Below, in pieces: positions 50,848-59,747 of a stretch of DNA of 64,000 nucleotides. How positions within the stretch are numbered: the stretch's first letter is position 1; every line of letters starts with the position of its first letter. Source of the stretch: Streptomyces sp. DvalAA-14 (GTDB lineage: Bacteria; Actinomycetota; Actinomycetes; Streptomycetales; Streptomycetaceae); the NCBI RefSeq assembly GCF_900091855.1, contig NZ_FMCH01000493.1:1-64000 (forward strand), written 5' to 3'. The position numbers were made by a program, and so were the translations under genes. A model generated the notes under the pieces. That model saw only the letters and a program-made list of their open reading frames with translations. It did not search any database and was not told the origin of the DNA.

Positions 50848-53835
50848 TCAGTACAGGGCGCGGTAGCTGCTCCATCCGGTGGCGATCCGGGCGCCCCCGG
50901 CGAAGGTGCCCTTGCCGGTGCCGCTCCAGCGGAAGACGTTGCCCGCAGTGCTGCGGCCGACCAGGTCGGCCTTGCCGTCGCCGTCGAAGTCCCCCACTCC
51001 CACCAGGGCGTTGAAGGAGTTGAAGCCGGTACCGACCTGGGCCTTGGCGCTCCAGCCGCCCTTGCCGTTGCCCAGCCAGCGCCACAGCACGCCGGAGCGG
51101 TCGCGGGCGACCAGGTCACCGAACCCGTCACCGTTGAGATCCCCCGCGCCCACCAGCATGGTGTAGCCCGACAGGCCGGAGCCCACCTTGACCCGGGGCT
51201 TGAGACCGCCCTTGCCGTCGTTGGCGAACATCCACAGATCGCCCGCCTTGTCGCGCCCGAGGAGGTCGGGGCGCCCGTCGCCGTTCTCGTCGCCCGACGA
51301 GAGCAGCGTGGTGTACGCGTTCCAGCCGGTGCCCAGCGAGGTGCTGCGGTTGTTCGGGGAGAAGTCCGAGTTGCAACTGCCCTGCCACACCTTCAGCTCG
51401 CCCGCGGAGGTGCGCTCCAGCACGTCGTTGCACCGGTAACCGAGCAGGTCGCCGAACGGGATCAGCGTCGAAGCCGACGACCAGCCGGTCACGGTCCTGC
51501 GGTGCGGGTCGACGCCGCCCCGGCCGTTGCCCGCCTGGAGTTCCAGCACGCCCTTCGAACTCACCGTGAACAGGTCGCCGATGCCGTCGTCCCCGGAGGT
51601 GACGCCGGATCCGTAGTCGCGCGGCTCCATCGACTTCGCGGTGATCTGCCCGGACAGCTTCACACCGGCCGCGGCGTCGTCCACGGGAGTCGCGGACAGC
51701 GTCCAGCTGTAGGTGCCGCTGCGAACCGGCAGGCCGGTCAGCGGGTCACGCGCGTTCCAGCCGCTGATCCAGAGACTGCCGATGAGCGGCCCTCCCGAGG
51801 TCTGCCAGGTGAGTGCTCCGGTGCGCGTGTCGCGCAGTTGCAGCGTCCAGGAGGCGAGCGGCTGGGAGAACTCGAAGTAGGAATCCCAGCTCGGCATGTC
51901 GGTCCTCAGGTGCGGGTCCCCCACCTCGGTCGCCGTGATCTCCAGGGGCGAGGTGCTCACCTGCGGGAGCGCCACCTGCACCGCTCCGGAAGCGTCGAAC
52001 CAGGCGACGCCGCCGCCGAACCGGTCCACCGCCCAGTACAGGCCGCGCTGGTCGTCGGGGGCGCCTTGGACGGCGGGCAGCGGCGCGAGATCGGCGGTGC
52101 CGACCTGGGCGGCGGGTACGGCGCCGGGCAGGTAGGTGATCCGCAGTTTCCCGGCCGTGTCGTCCTGACTCACCAGATACCCGTCACCCAGTTGGGCGAG
52201 GCCGGAGGGCACCGCGGTGCTCTTCCCGGTCGACCGGTCGAAGACGCCCGCCGGGCCGTCCGGACCGCAGGACCAGTACAACCGGCTGGTGACGGCCTGC
52301 AGTTCGCGCGGGACGCAGGGCGCGCCCAGCGTCACCGCGGCGCCCGCCTTGAGGGTCGCGGCGTCCGTCGGCACCACGGTCCCCGTGGCTGTCCCCGGGG
52401 TCCACAGCGTGCCGCCCCACAGGGCCGCCGCACCGGACGCCAGCACCTTGACCGTTTGGGGCGCGCCCCAGACGTCCTCGAGCCGCTGTTGCCCGGTGTG
52501 GTTGTCGCGGACGACCCGGTAGTGACCGGCCATCGCGACGACGGTGGTGTCCGCGTCGTTCAGCACGGATACCGCCTCGTCGGCGGTCAAGCGGCGGCAG
52601 GCGCCCACGCAGTCGTCCTGCCCGGCCGGGGTGGCCATCGAGAAAGAAGCGTTGGCCGGAGCCGAACCGAGCTCCCCGGCAGCGGTGCGGGTGATGTCCA
52701 GCGCGGTGACGTCGTCGCCGAACTCGACATTCGGGTCGTGCTCCGCCACCAGCAACCGGCGATCCGCGAACGCCAGGCCGCCGCCCTGCCACAAGGACAG
52801 TGCGGGGAGCGGCGCCAGCGTCTGCGCCGCGGGCGGGCCGTCCGGCGTCGCCGCGAGGCGCAGCACCCCCCAGTGCCGCGCGTCCGTTCCGCCGGCGACG
52901 ATCGCGGTGCCCGAGGTCCCACCGGTGATCAGGGGCTCCGCCGAACGGTCCAGCACGGTCTGCCACTCGTTCTTCCCGATCGGCGTCGCCTTCACGATGT
53001 ACGACGGGTACTGACCCTCGAACACCACCCAGTCGCCGAGTACCGCGACGGCCGTGGGCGTGGTGCCCACGTCGGCGGGGAAGGCGTCGACGGCCGGACC
53101 GCTGCCGGGACTGTTCCAGTTGAACGTCCCCAGGCCCTTCCCCGACATGGTGGCCACCACGTGGTCGCCGCTCAGCGCCACCGGCCCGGAGAGGGTGAAG
53201 TCCGCGGATTTCGTGAAGGGCGTGAACTGATAAGTCTTCAGGTCCAGTTCACCGAGCCGATTGCCATTCGCCGTCCCGTAGACGACCGCCGCCCTTGTCC
53301 CGTCGACAGCCGTGGAGACGAGCCCCGACCAGTCCGCGGGAAGGCCCTGCACCGCGTGGTCGATCTGCTCGCCGCCCGCCGGCGACGCCTGGAGGACATG
53401 CAGCGTTGCAGCCGAGGTGGCCTCGCGCCGGTCGACCAGGAGAGAGTCCGGGGTGAAGGAACCACCCCACGGGTCATCGGTGTTGGGCAGCCGTATGTTT
53501 ACCGACGTCCCGTCGGCGTAGTCGTAGATGCGCCAGATCCCCGAGGTGGACCCCGCGTCCGGCTGCACCAACCCGTAGGCGCCGCTGTAGGCATTGGCGC
53601 GGGGCTGGTCCGGCCTGGTGGAGCCGTCGAAGCCGCGCCAGGTCGTGCCGTCCAGATAGCCGGCCTCGTTCGCGGCCCTGATGTCGGTGGACTGCGGCAC
53701 CGGCGAGTAGTCCGGCTGGACCGTGATCGTCGGCATCCCCCCGGTGTCCGCGACGGCCGGCCCGATCGCGGGCAGGCCCGCGGCGACCGCCATCACCGCG
53801 GCCGTCACCACGAGCCTTGTCGTTCTGTGCGCCAC
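50848..53835 (-). CDS. Secreted propeller plus FG-GAP/VCBS repeat protein, 995 aa
   Basis: GTG start after GGGGGG; signal peptide VAHRTTRLVVTAAVMAVAAG (cleavage near 38). Residues 40-620 hold a WD-like propeller (PVALSGDHVVATMSGKGLGT, GGTLWTPGTATGTVVP). Next is a FlgD-like Ig module (WTLQLRDTRTGALTWQTSGG, SGTYSWTLSATPVDD). The last 240 residues are FG-GAP/VCBS repeats with calcium loops (DENGDGRPDLLGRDKAGDLW, DLNGDGFGDLVARDRSGVLW, DFDGDGKADLVGRSTAGNVF). Likely cell-surface or secreted and calcium-binding; function unknown. A typical Streptomyces extracellular protein. Confidence 0.85.
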   Translation of the reverse strand: MAHRTTRLVVTAAVMAVAAGLPAIGPAVADTGGMPTITVQPDYSPVPQSTDIRAANEAGYLDGTTWRGFDGSTRPDQPRANAYSGAYGLVQPDAGSTSGIWRIYDYADGTSVNIRLPNTDDPWGGSFTPDSLLVDRREATSAATLHVLQASPAGGEQIDHAVQGLPADWSGLVSTAVDGTRAAVVYGTANGNRLGELDLKTYQFTPFTKSADFTLSGPVALSGDHVVATMSGKGLGTFNWNSPGSGPAVDAFPADVGTTPTAVAVLGDWVVFEGQYPSYIVKATPIGKNEWQTVLDRSAEPLITGGTSGTAIVAGGTDARHWGVLRLAATPDGPPAAQTLAPLPALSLWQGGGLAFADRRLLVAEHDPNVEFGDDVTALDITRTAAGELGSAPANASFSMATPAGQDDCVGACRRLTADEAVSVLNDADTTVVAMAGHYRVVRDNHTGQQRLEDVWGAPQTVKVLASGAAALWGGTLWTPGTATGTVVPTDAATLKAGAAVTLGAPCVPRELQAVTSRLYWSCGPDGPAGVFDRSTGKSTAVPSGLAQLGDGYLVSQDDTAGKLRITYLPGAVPAAQVGTADLAPLPAVQGAPDDQRGLYWAVDRFGGGVAWFDASGAVQVALPQVSTSPLEITATEVGDPHLRTDMPSWDSYFEFSQPLASWTLQLRDTRTGALTWQTSGGPLIGSLWISGWNARDPLTGLPVRSGTYSWTLSATPVDDAAAGVKLSGQITAKSMEPRDYGSGVTSGDDGIGDLFTVSSKGVLELQAGNGRGGVDPHRRTVTGWSSASTLIPFGDLLGYRCNDVLERTSAGELKVWQGSCNSDFSPNNRSTSLGTGWNAYTTLLSSGDENGDGRPDLLGRDKAGDLWMFANDGKGGLKPRVKVGSGLSGYTMLVGAGDLNGDGFGDLVARDRSGVLWRWLGNGKGGWSAKAQVGTGFNSFNALVGVGDFDGDGKADLVGRSTAGNVFRWSGTGKGTFAGGARIATGWSSYRALY

Positions 53836-54102
53836 GTGCGTTCCGCCCCCCTGACGAGCGCGCCGGGCCCGGGGGCATGGGTCCCGGGCCGGTCGCACCT
53901 TTGTTCTGCGGTCAGTTGGACTGCTGCGAGGGCCCGGTGTTTGCCCGCCCGAAAGTGAACACTAGGTGAACAGGCTGCCCGGTGGCGCCCTTTCCCGGCG
54001 ACGCCCCGCGCGGGACGATGGCTCCCGCAGCGGTACGCGCCCCCGACGCTCGGACCCGCGCGTCGCCGGACAGCAGTGGACTCCGTGACGAGGAGCAGCA
54101 CG

Positions 54103-54821
54103 ATGACACCCTTACGACGCCTGCCCGCCGTCCTCGCTCTCAGCGGCGCCCTGCTCGCCGGCTGGAGTGCCGCGTGGGGCGCCGCACCCGCTCGCGCCGC
54201 CGCGCCGCACGGCGTGCCGTTCACCGGCGGATCGGGCGAGTCGGGCTATGTGGCCACCGGCGGCCGGTACACCTCCGTGTCGGCCGCCTGGACCCAGCCG
54301 CAGCTCGCCTGCTCCACCGACGGGTCCGACAGCACCTCCTCCTGGGTGGGTCTGGACGGGGCCACCGACCGGACCGTCGAGCAGGCCGGCACCAGCGGCC
54401 AGTGCTCCGGCACCACCGCCCCCGCCACCATGTACGCCTGGTACGAGCTGTATCCGGCGTACCCGGTCACCTCCCGAATCCGGTCAGGGCCGGCGACGCC
54501 GTGCGGGCCAGTGTCACCACCGACGGGAGCGGCACCTTCACGCTGACCGTCGCGGACACCACGGCCGGCTGGACCGCCTCGGCGAAGAAGACACTCGCCG
54601 GAGCCGGCCTGTCCTCCGCCGAAGTGCTGACCGATGTCCCGTCGGCGGGTCCGCCGCGCCCGATCGTCCGCTCCGCCGTCATCGCCGCGTTCACCGCGGC
54701 CACCGCCAACGGCCGCAGCCTGGCCCTGGCGAACCCGCAGGTCCAGCAGGCGGCAGGCACGGTCGTCTCGCCGATCACCGCCGCGGGGAACTTCACCGTC
54801 TCCTGGGCCGCCGTGCCGTGA
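54103..54821 (+). pseudogene. G1-type (eqolisin-like) peptidase, one-base frameshift
   Basis: GAGGAG precedes the ATG. Frame one gives a signal peptide (LRRLPAVLALSGALLAGWSA) and GGRYTSVSAAWTQPQLACST, SSWVGLDGATDRTVEQAGTS and APATMYAWYELYPAYPVTSR. The frame then shifts at about 54475, and frame two continues RAGDAVRASVTTDGSGTFTL up to GTVVSPITAAGNFTVSWAAV. Together this is a complete G1 glutamic peptidase family protein (about 240 residues). One missing base in ACCTCCCGAATCC explains the break. It is either a real mutation or a sequence error; everything else is intact. Confidence 0.8.
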
Positions 54822-54886
54822 GCGCTGAGCCGGACCGCCGGGGTGGTGCCGCGGCCGCCGGACCGCGCCCGGACGGCGCGGGCCGC

Positions 54887-55492
54887 TCAGACCCTGTCGA
54901 GCCGGACCGCGCTGTCGAGGATCGCCAGTTCGCTGTCGGTGGCCTGGAGTTTCCACTCGGGGGCGACGGCGGCGTAGCTGGTGACGTCGTGCCAGCATCC
55001 CTGGGTGCGGAAGAGCTGGCGGAGGGTGGCTTCGGGGCGCAGGCCCGCCGCGTGCATCACCTGCGGCATGAAGCGGTGGTCGCTGCGGTGGCCGGCCCAG
55101 ATGCGGTGCAGGCCCAGCGGGCCGAAGCCGTAGGCCATCAGCAGGCGGCCGGCTTCGTGGCCGTGGCCCCGCACGGGAGCGCCGGGCAGCAGCACGAGGC
55201 TGGTGAGCATCGCGTTGCTCCCGTAGTCCTCGACGAGCAGTCCCATCGTGCCGACGAGGGCGTCGTCGTCCAGGGTGCAGACGGCGAGGGTGTACTTGCG
55301 CCGCGGGTGGGTGTGCGGCTGGGCGAGGCTCTGGGCGAAGGTGTCGTGGGCCTGGTCGGCGTCCATGCGGTCGACGCCCAGGTAGCGGGTGAGGATGCGG
55401 TTGGTGAGGATGCGCGCGAAGGCGTCGTGGTCGCCGGCGCGCAGTTCCCGCAGCCGCAGGTGGTCACCGCGGAGGTCGGGGATGCGGTTCAC
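54887..55492 (-). CDS. GNAT family acetyltransferase, 201 aa
   Basis: The GTG start overlaps the stop of the ThiF-like gene (GTGA), so they form a coupled pair. The fold is RimJ/RimL-like: GDHLRLRELRAGDHDAFARI (start), TLAVCTLDDDALVGTMGLLV, SNAMLTSLVLLPGAPVRGHG (acetyl-CoA loop) and HEAGRLLMAYGFGPLGLHRI. It transfers an acyl group from CoA to an amine. The substrate is unknown, but overlap with the E1-like gene suggests a common small-molecule or peptide target. Cytosolic. Confidence 0.85.
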   Translation of the reverse strand: MNRIPDLRGDHLRLRELRAGDHDAFARILTNRILTRYLGVDRMDADQAHDTFAQSLAQPHTHPRRKYTLAVCTLDDDALVGTMGLLVEDYGSNAMLTSLVLLPGAPVRGHGHEAGRLLMAYGFGPLGLHRIWAGHRSDHRFMPQVMHAAGLRPEATLRQLFRTQGCWHDVTSYAAVAPEWKLQATDSELAILDSAVRLDRV

Positions 55493-56655
55493 CGGGTGGC
55501 TCCGTGGGGGGCGGGCAGGGCGGCGGGGGCGGGGATGTGCGCGTCGAGGTCGAGGTAGTGGCGCCCCGAGGGGACGGGCCGGCCGAGCAGGATGCGGCGG
55601 GCGGTGTCGGCGACCAGGGCCGCGCCGAGCATGACGCCGCTGGCGAGTTGGGGCCAGCTGGACAGGGAGTGGCCGACCCGGGTGAGCGCGTCGGCCATGG
55701 CGGGGCTCAGGCGCTGCTCGTCGACGACACGGAGCAGGAAGCGGACGGTCTCGGCCGGGTCGAGGCCGCGTACGTCGGCGGCGGTGGTCGCGCCGGTGCG
55801 GCCGTGGAAGAGCGGGCGGTCCGGTTCGAGGTCGAAACGCTCGATGTCGAGCAGGCCGCGGTCGTTGGCGTCCATGAGGACGGGAATGCGTCGGCGGCGG
55901 GCGTGTTCGCGGGCGGCGACCTTCACCCAGGGGGTGTCGCACTCCTCGATCAGCAGGTCCAGGGCGCGGCTGCCGGCGCCGAAGAAGTCCTCGACGGTCT
56001 CCTCGGTGACGCCGCTGCGGTGGACCTCGATGTCCAGGTAGGGGTCCAGTTCGTACATGCGCCGGGCACACAGCAGGCTTTTCTCCGCGCCCAGTTCGTG
56101 GACTCCGGCGCGCAGCCGGTTCAGGTTCGACAGGCTCAGCCGGTCGAAGTCCGCCAGGCGGAAGGCACCGCCGACACCCTCCATCGCGCAGGTCAACGCG
56201 GCGCTACTGCCCACCGACAGCCCGATGACGCCCACCCGCCGCCGGAGCAGGCCCTGTTGCTGCTCCCGGGTGATCTTGTCGCGGTTGCGGTCGGTGCGCA
56301 CCAGGCGGAACTCGGCTTCGGGCAGCACGTGCACCAGTCGTCCGGACCACGGATACCAGGCCCACCGGCCGTAGGAGTCGGGCTGTCCGCCCGTGGTGTC
56401 GGCGATCGCGCGGTCCAGGGACCGCGGGGTGAAGCTGTGTCCGGGGGACAGGCAGTGCAGGAGTTCGGTGACCTGGTCCGCGATCCGGTCATGGATCTCG
56501 CGCAGGACCGGCGAGTCCCGCAGCGCGGCCAGCGCCGCGGCGTCGGCGGCATGGGCCGGGTTCAGCAGGACCGGACGAAACGATTCGCTCATCTGCTGGG
56601 GTGAGGGCAGCACGAAGGACTCCGAGTCCGACCCGGAGGGCATGATGGGGGTCAC
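55489..56655 (-). CDS. ThiF family (E1-like) adenylyltransferase, 388 aa
   Basis: A helical N-terminal domain (about 1-125) precedes the E1-like Rossmann domain. VGVIGLSVGSSAALTCAMEG (141-160) is the nucleotide loop, ADFDRLSLSNLNRLRAGVHE (168-187) is the DxDxxxxxNLNR signature, and LIEECDTPWVKVAAREHARR follows. The CxxC zinc pairs and the catalytic Cys of ubiquitin E1s are not evident. Such enzymes adenylate a carboxylate, for example a peptide or carrier C-terminus. The closest pattern I know is Rv1355c-like. Its stop overlaps the GNAT start, so they are one operon. No ubiquitin-like protein gene is nearby. Several in-frame starts exist (GTG 56655, ATG 56643, ATG 56592). Confidence 0.85.
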   Translation of the reverse strand: MTPIMPSGSDSESFVLPSPQQMSESFRPVLLNPAHAADAAALAALRDSPVLREIHDRIADQVTELLHCLSPGHSFTPRSLDRAIADTTGGQPDSYGRWAWYPWSGRLVHVLPEAEFRLVRTDRNRDKITREQQQGLLRRRVGVIGLSVGSSAALTCAMEGVGGAFRLADFDRLSLSNLNRLRAGVHELGAEKSLLCARRMYELDPYLDIEVHRSGVTEETVEDFFGAGSRALDLLIEECDTPWVKVAAREHARRRRIPVLMDANDRGLLDIERFDLEPDRPLFHGRTGATTAADVRGLDPAETVRFLLRVVDEQRLSPAMADALTRVGHSLSSWPQLASGVMLGAALVADTARRILLGRPVPSGRHYLDLDAHIPAPAALPAPHGATR

Positions 56656-56871
56656 GCGAGGACGCTAGCAAGCGGGTGATCTTGGACAGCGGCACGTCGC
56701 CCCTGGGAGCGTGCTCGAATTGATCTTCTAGACGGACGGGGGGCCGGGGCATCAGGCGCGGGCCGGGCTGACCCGGCGGACCCGGGGGCCGGGGCGCGTC
56801 CCCGCTCCCCCGGGTCGTGCCAGGCCGTGCCAGGCCGTCACCGGCCGCCACCGCGCCGGATCGGGACGGGC

Positions 56872-57975
56872 TCACCCGACCCCGACGGCTTCCTCCTTGA
56901 TGCGGGCGAGGAAGAAGTCCCGGACGTCCTCGGCGAGCAGTTCCGGTACCTCCATCGCCGCGAAGTGGCCGCCGCGCTCGAACTCCGACCAGTGCCGGAT
57001 GTCGTAGAGCCGCTCGGCGAGCGGTCGCACCGACTGGGTGATGTCGTGCGCGAACACCGCCACGCCGACCGGTACCGGGCACGGCTCGGTCCGCCGCGGG
57101 GAGTCGTGGTGCAGCCGCGCGGAGGACGCCGCGGTGGCCGTCAGCCAGTACAGCGAGACGTCGGTGAGGATCCGGTCGTCGCTGATCGGTGAGCGGGGAT
57201 CGGTCCACTGTGCGAAACGCTCGGCGATCCAGACCAGTTGGCCGACCGGTGAGTCGGTCAGCGCGTAGCCGATGGTCTGCGGGGTGGCGGCCTGCAGGGA
57301 CTGGTACGGGGGACGGTTCTCCATCAGCTGCCGGATCTTGTCCAGTCGGGCCTCGTCGGTCGCGGACAGCTCGATGCCGGCGTCCGGGACCGGGCGGGTC
57401 GGCAGGTAGTTGACGTGCACCCCGATGACCTGCCCGGGTGCCGCCGCGCCGAGCGCCGTCGAGATGCCCGCCCCGAAGTCGCCGCCCTGGGCGCCGTAGC
57501 GGTGGTAGCCGAGGCGGCGCATCAGCTCGGCCCAGGCCCGCGCGACCCGGGTGATGTCCCAGCCGCGCTCGTGGGTCGGACCGGAGAAGCCGTAGCCCGG
57601 GATGGACGGGATCACCAGGTGGAAGTCGCGCGACAGCGGCTCGATGACGTCGAGGAACTCCAGGAACGAACCGGGCCAGCCGTGGGTGAGGATCAGCGCG
57701 AGCGCGTCCGGTTTCGCGGACCGGACGTGGACGAAGTGGATGGTCTGGCCGTCGATCTCGGTGGTGAAGTGCGGGAGTTCGTTGAGTGCGGCCTCGTGCT
57801 CGCGCCAGTCGTAGCCGGTGCGCCAGCGCTCGGCCAGTTCCTGGAGCCGGGCCAGCGGGAAGCCGTAGTCCCGGCCGGCGTCGGCGACCTCGTTGGGCCA
57901 GCGGGTACGGGAGAGGCGGTCGGCCAGGTCGTCGAGGTCGGCCTGGGGGATGTCGATGCGGAACGGTTCGATCAT
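56872..57975 (-). CDS. Epoxide hydrolase (EHN-type alpha/beta hydrolase), 367 aa
   Basis: A strong GGAGGAGGG site precedes the ATG. MIEPFRIDIPQADLDDLADR and LSRTRWPNEVADAG form the EHN N-terminal lid. HGWPGSFLEFLDVIEPLSRD is the oxyanion part, and YGAQGGDFGAGISTALGAAA (nucleophile Asp in GGDFG) is followed by the C-terminal charge-relay histidine in RGGHFAAMEVPELLAEDVRD. It opens epoxides to diols, perhaps of xenobiotics or secondary metabolites. Divergent from the MarR regulator, with an inverted repeat between them. Cytosolic. Confidence 0.9.
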   Translation of the reverse strand: MIEPFRIDIPQADLDDLADRLSRTRWPNEVADAGRDYGFPLARLQELAERWRTGYDWREHEAALNELPHFTTEIDGQTIHFVHVRSAKPDALALILTHGWPGSFLEFLDVIEPLSRDFHLVIPSIPGYGFSGPTHERGWDITRVARAWAELMRRLGYHRYGAQGGDFGAGISTALGAAAPGQVIGVHVNYLPTRPVPDAGIELSATDEARLDKIRQLMENRPPYQSLQAATPQTIGYALTDSPVGQLVWIAERFAQWTDPRSPISDDRILTDVSLYWLTATAASSARLHHDSPRRTEPCPVPVGVAVFAHDITQSVRPLAERLYDIRHWSEFERGGHFAAMEVPELLAEDVRDFFLARIKEEAVGVG

Positions 57976-58025
57976 GGTCCCTCCTCCGGGAGATTCATTC
58001 GGGCCATAAATGTTTGCAGGAGAAA

Positions 58026-58042
58026 CGTTCGGCGTCCGAACG
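58026..58042. promoter_or_regulatory. Inverted repeat, likely MarR operator
   Basis: CGTTCGG and CCGAACG flank a CGT spacer in the gap between the epoxide hydrolase and MarR genes. A half-site-like CGATTCGG follows at about 58070. It fits a MarR dimer controlling both genes. Confidence 0.65.
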
Positions 58043-58087
58043 ATAGCACAATCATAGGTGCGCCCAACGATTCGGTAGACTTGCCCG

Positions 58088-58711
58088 ATGGAGAGTCCGC
58101 ACGCTTCGCGCCATCCGCACGACCCGGTCCCGCCGCACGACCCGAGCCGGTCGCACGACCCGAGCCGGTCGCACGACCCGGGCCGGTCGCACGACCCGGG
58201 CCGGTCGCACGACCCGGGCCGGTCGCACGACCCGGGCCGGTCGCACGAGGAGACGCCCGCCAGCTGGGAGGGGCTGCCCAGTTGGCTGCTCGCCCAGACC
58301 GCCCACCACGCCGGACGTCTGGTGGCCGAGGGCTTCTCGTCCGTCGGCGGCCGTGGTTACCACTACCGCCTGCTCGCGGCGCTGGAGCAGTACGGCCCGG
58401 CCAGCCAGGCCGCACTCGGCCGCCGGAGCGGCATCCATGTCAGCGACATGGTCGCGACGATCAACGAACTCGCCGAGCGCGAACTGGTCGAGCGCGCCCC
58501 GGACCCCTCCGACCGCCGGCGCAACATCATCTCGCCGACCACTGCGGGCAAACGGCAACTGCGGCGGCTGGAGGAGCAGTTGGCCGAACGCCAGGACGAA
58601 CTGCTGGCGCCGCTGTCGGCCGAGGAGCGGGAGCAGTTGACCGGACTGCTGTCCAAGCTCCTGGACCACCACAACCGACTGGCCGGCGCCCGCGGAGAGC
58701 CGCGGCGCTGA
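58088..58711 (+). CDS. MarR family regulator with His-rich repeat N-terminus, 207 aa
   Basis: Residues about 16-53 are six to seven tandem SHDPGR-type hexapeptides, a His/Asp-rich tail not usual for MarR. The rest is a normal MarR fold: LPSWLLAQTAHHAGRLVAEG, YHYRLLAALEQYGPASQAAL, GRRSGIHVSDMVATINELAE (recognition helix) and RAPDPSDRRRNIISPTTAGK (wing). It likely represses or activates the divergent epoxide hydrolase. A later start after the repeat would still give a full MarR domain. The repeat may bind metal (His, Asp) or simply be expanded DNA. Confidence 0.85.
   Translation: MESPHASRHPHDPVPPHDPSRSHDPSRSHDPGRSHDPGRSHDPGRSHDPGRSHEETPASWEGLPSWLLAQTAHHAGRLVAEGFSSVGGRGYHYRLLAALEQYGPASQAALGRRSGIHVSDMVATINELAERELVERAPDPSDRRRNIISPTTAGKRQLRRLEEQLAERQDELLAPLSAEEREQLTGLLSKLLDHHNRLAGARGEPRR
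58133..58246 (+). repeat. 18-bp tandem repeat inside the MarR gene
   Basis: Units of the type GGTCGCACGACCCGGGCC (18 bases, in frame) are repeated six to seven times, encoding SHDPGR or SHDPSR. The first units carry GAG for GGG, and the last four are identical. The region may vary in copy number. Confidence 0.9.
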
Positions 58712-58826
58712 CCGGGACGGGGGGCCGGGCGGCAGCCCCCTTGCGCTGTCGCTCTCGCCTGTTCTCCTAGGCTCTGCGGGAGGGCAGCTCCCCTCCTTCC
58801 CACCCCGAGCCGCAGGAGACCACGGT

Positions 58827-59669
58827 ATGGCTGATCGAGACGTTGAACGGGAGCGCCGGTCCCGGGTGTTCGGTACGGTCGCGGCGGAGTACGCCCGGCT
58901 GCGACCGGCGCCGTGCGAGGCGGCGGTGGACTGGCTCCTGCCCGACGGCGGCCGGCGAGTGCTCGACCTGGCGGCGGGCGCGGGCACGCTCACCACGCTG
59001 CTCACCGAGCGGGTGCCCGAGGTGACGGCGGTCGAACCCGACGACCGGATGCGGGCCGAACTGACCGCCCGGTGCCCCGCCGCCACCGTGCTGAACGGCA
59101 CCGCCGAGGCCCTGCCGCTGCCCGACGGCCGGCTCGACGCGGTGGTCGTCGCCTCCGCGTGGCACTGGTTCGACCCGGCCCGGGCCGTCCCCGAGATCGG
59201 CCGGGTGCTGCGGCCCGGCGGCCGGCTGGGTGTGGTCTGGAACAGCCTGGACACCACGGTGCCCTGGGTGGCGGAGTGGTACTCCGGCCTCCGGCCCGAC
59301 CCGGCCACCGCGCGGCAGGATCCCGCGCAGCGCCACACCTCGCGCGGCGAGCGGCTGCGCAGCGACCTGCTCGCCCCCGGCTCGCCTTTCGCCGAACCCG
59401 AGGAACGCGCCTTCTCCTGCACCCGCCGCAGCACCCCGGGTGACGCTGCCGCGCTCCTGGGCACCTACAGCCGCGTCATCCTGCTGTCCCCCGAGGAGCG
59501 GGGGCAATTGCTGGCCACGGCCGAGCAGACGCTGCGCGAGCGGCTCGGGCTCGTCGGCGACGAGGAATTCGACCTGCCGTTCCGCTCACTGTGCTGGCGC
59601 ACCACGCGATCCGACGCGTCCGCCGAGCGGGAGGCCGAGCCGGAGGTCGGGCGTCAGGCCGGTTCCTGA
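58827..59669 (+). CDS. Class I SAM-dependent methyltransferase, 280 aa
   Basis: AGGAG lies before the ATG. RRVLDLAAGAGTLTTLLTER (motif I), VTAVEPDDRMRAELTARCPA (motif II), NGTAEALPLPDGRLDAVVVA and SAWHWFDPARAVPEIGRVLR with PGGRLGVVW (post-motifs) are typical of methyltransferases of the Methyltransf_11 group. The C-terminal half is longer than usual and variable. The substrate is unknown. No operon partner; the convergent neighbour is a secreted Ig-like protein. Confidence 0.9.
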   Translation: MADRDVERERRSRVFGTVAAEYARLRPAPCEAAVDWLLPDGGRRVLDLAAGAGTLTTLLTERVPEVTAVEPDDRMRAELTARCPAATVLNGTAEALPLPDGRLDAVVVASAWHWFDPARAVPEIGRVLRPGGRLGVVWNSLDTTVPWVAEWYSGLRPDPATARQDPAQRHTSRGERLRSDLLAPGSPFAEPEERAFSCTRRSTPGDAAALLGTYSRVILLSPEERGQLLATAEQTLRERLGLVGDEEFDLPFRSLCWRTTRSDASAEREAEPEVGRQAGS

Positions 59670-59747
59670 CCACCCGGGGACCGCCCGGCCCGGACGGTCG
59701 CGGCCGTCCGCGAAACCGGGTGGTCCCCTCACCGATGTCCGCCGCGG

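Noticed and set aside
58133..58246. CRISPR-like array in the MarR gene repeats
   Set aside because: The units are contiguous, in frame and have no spacers; it is a coding tandem repeat.
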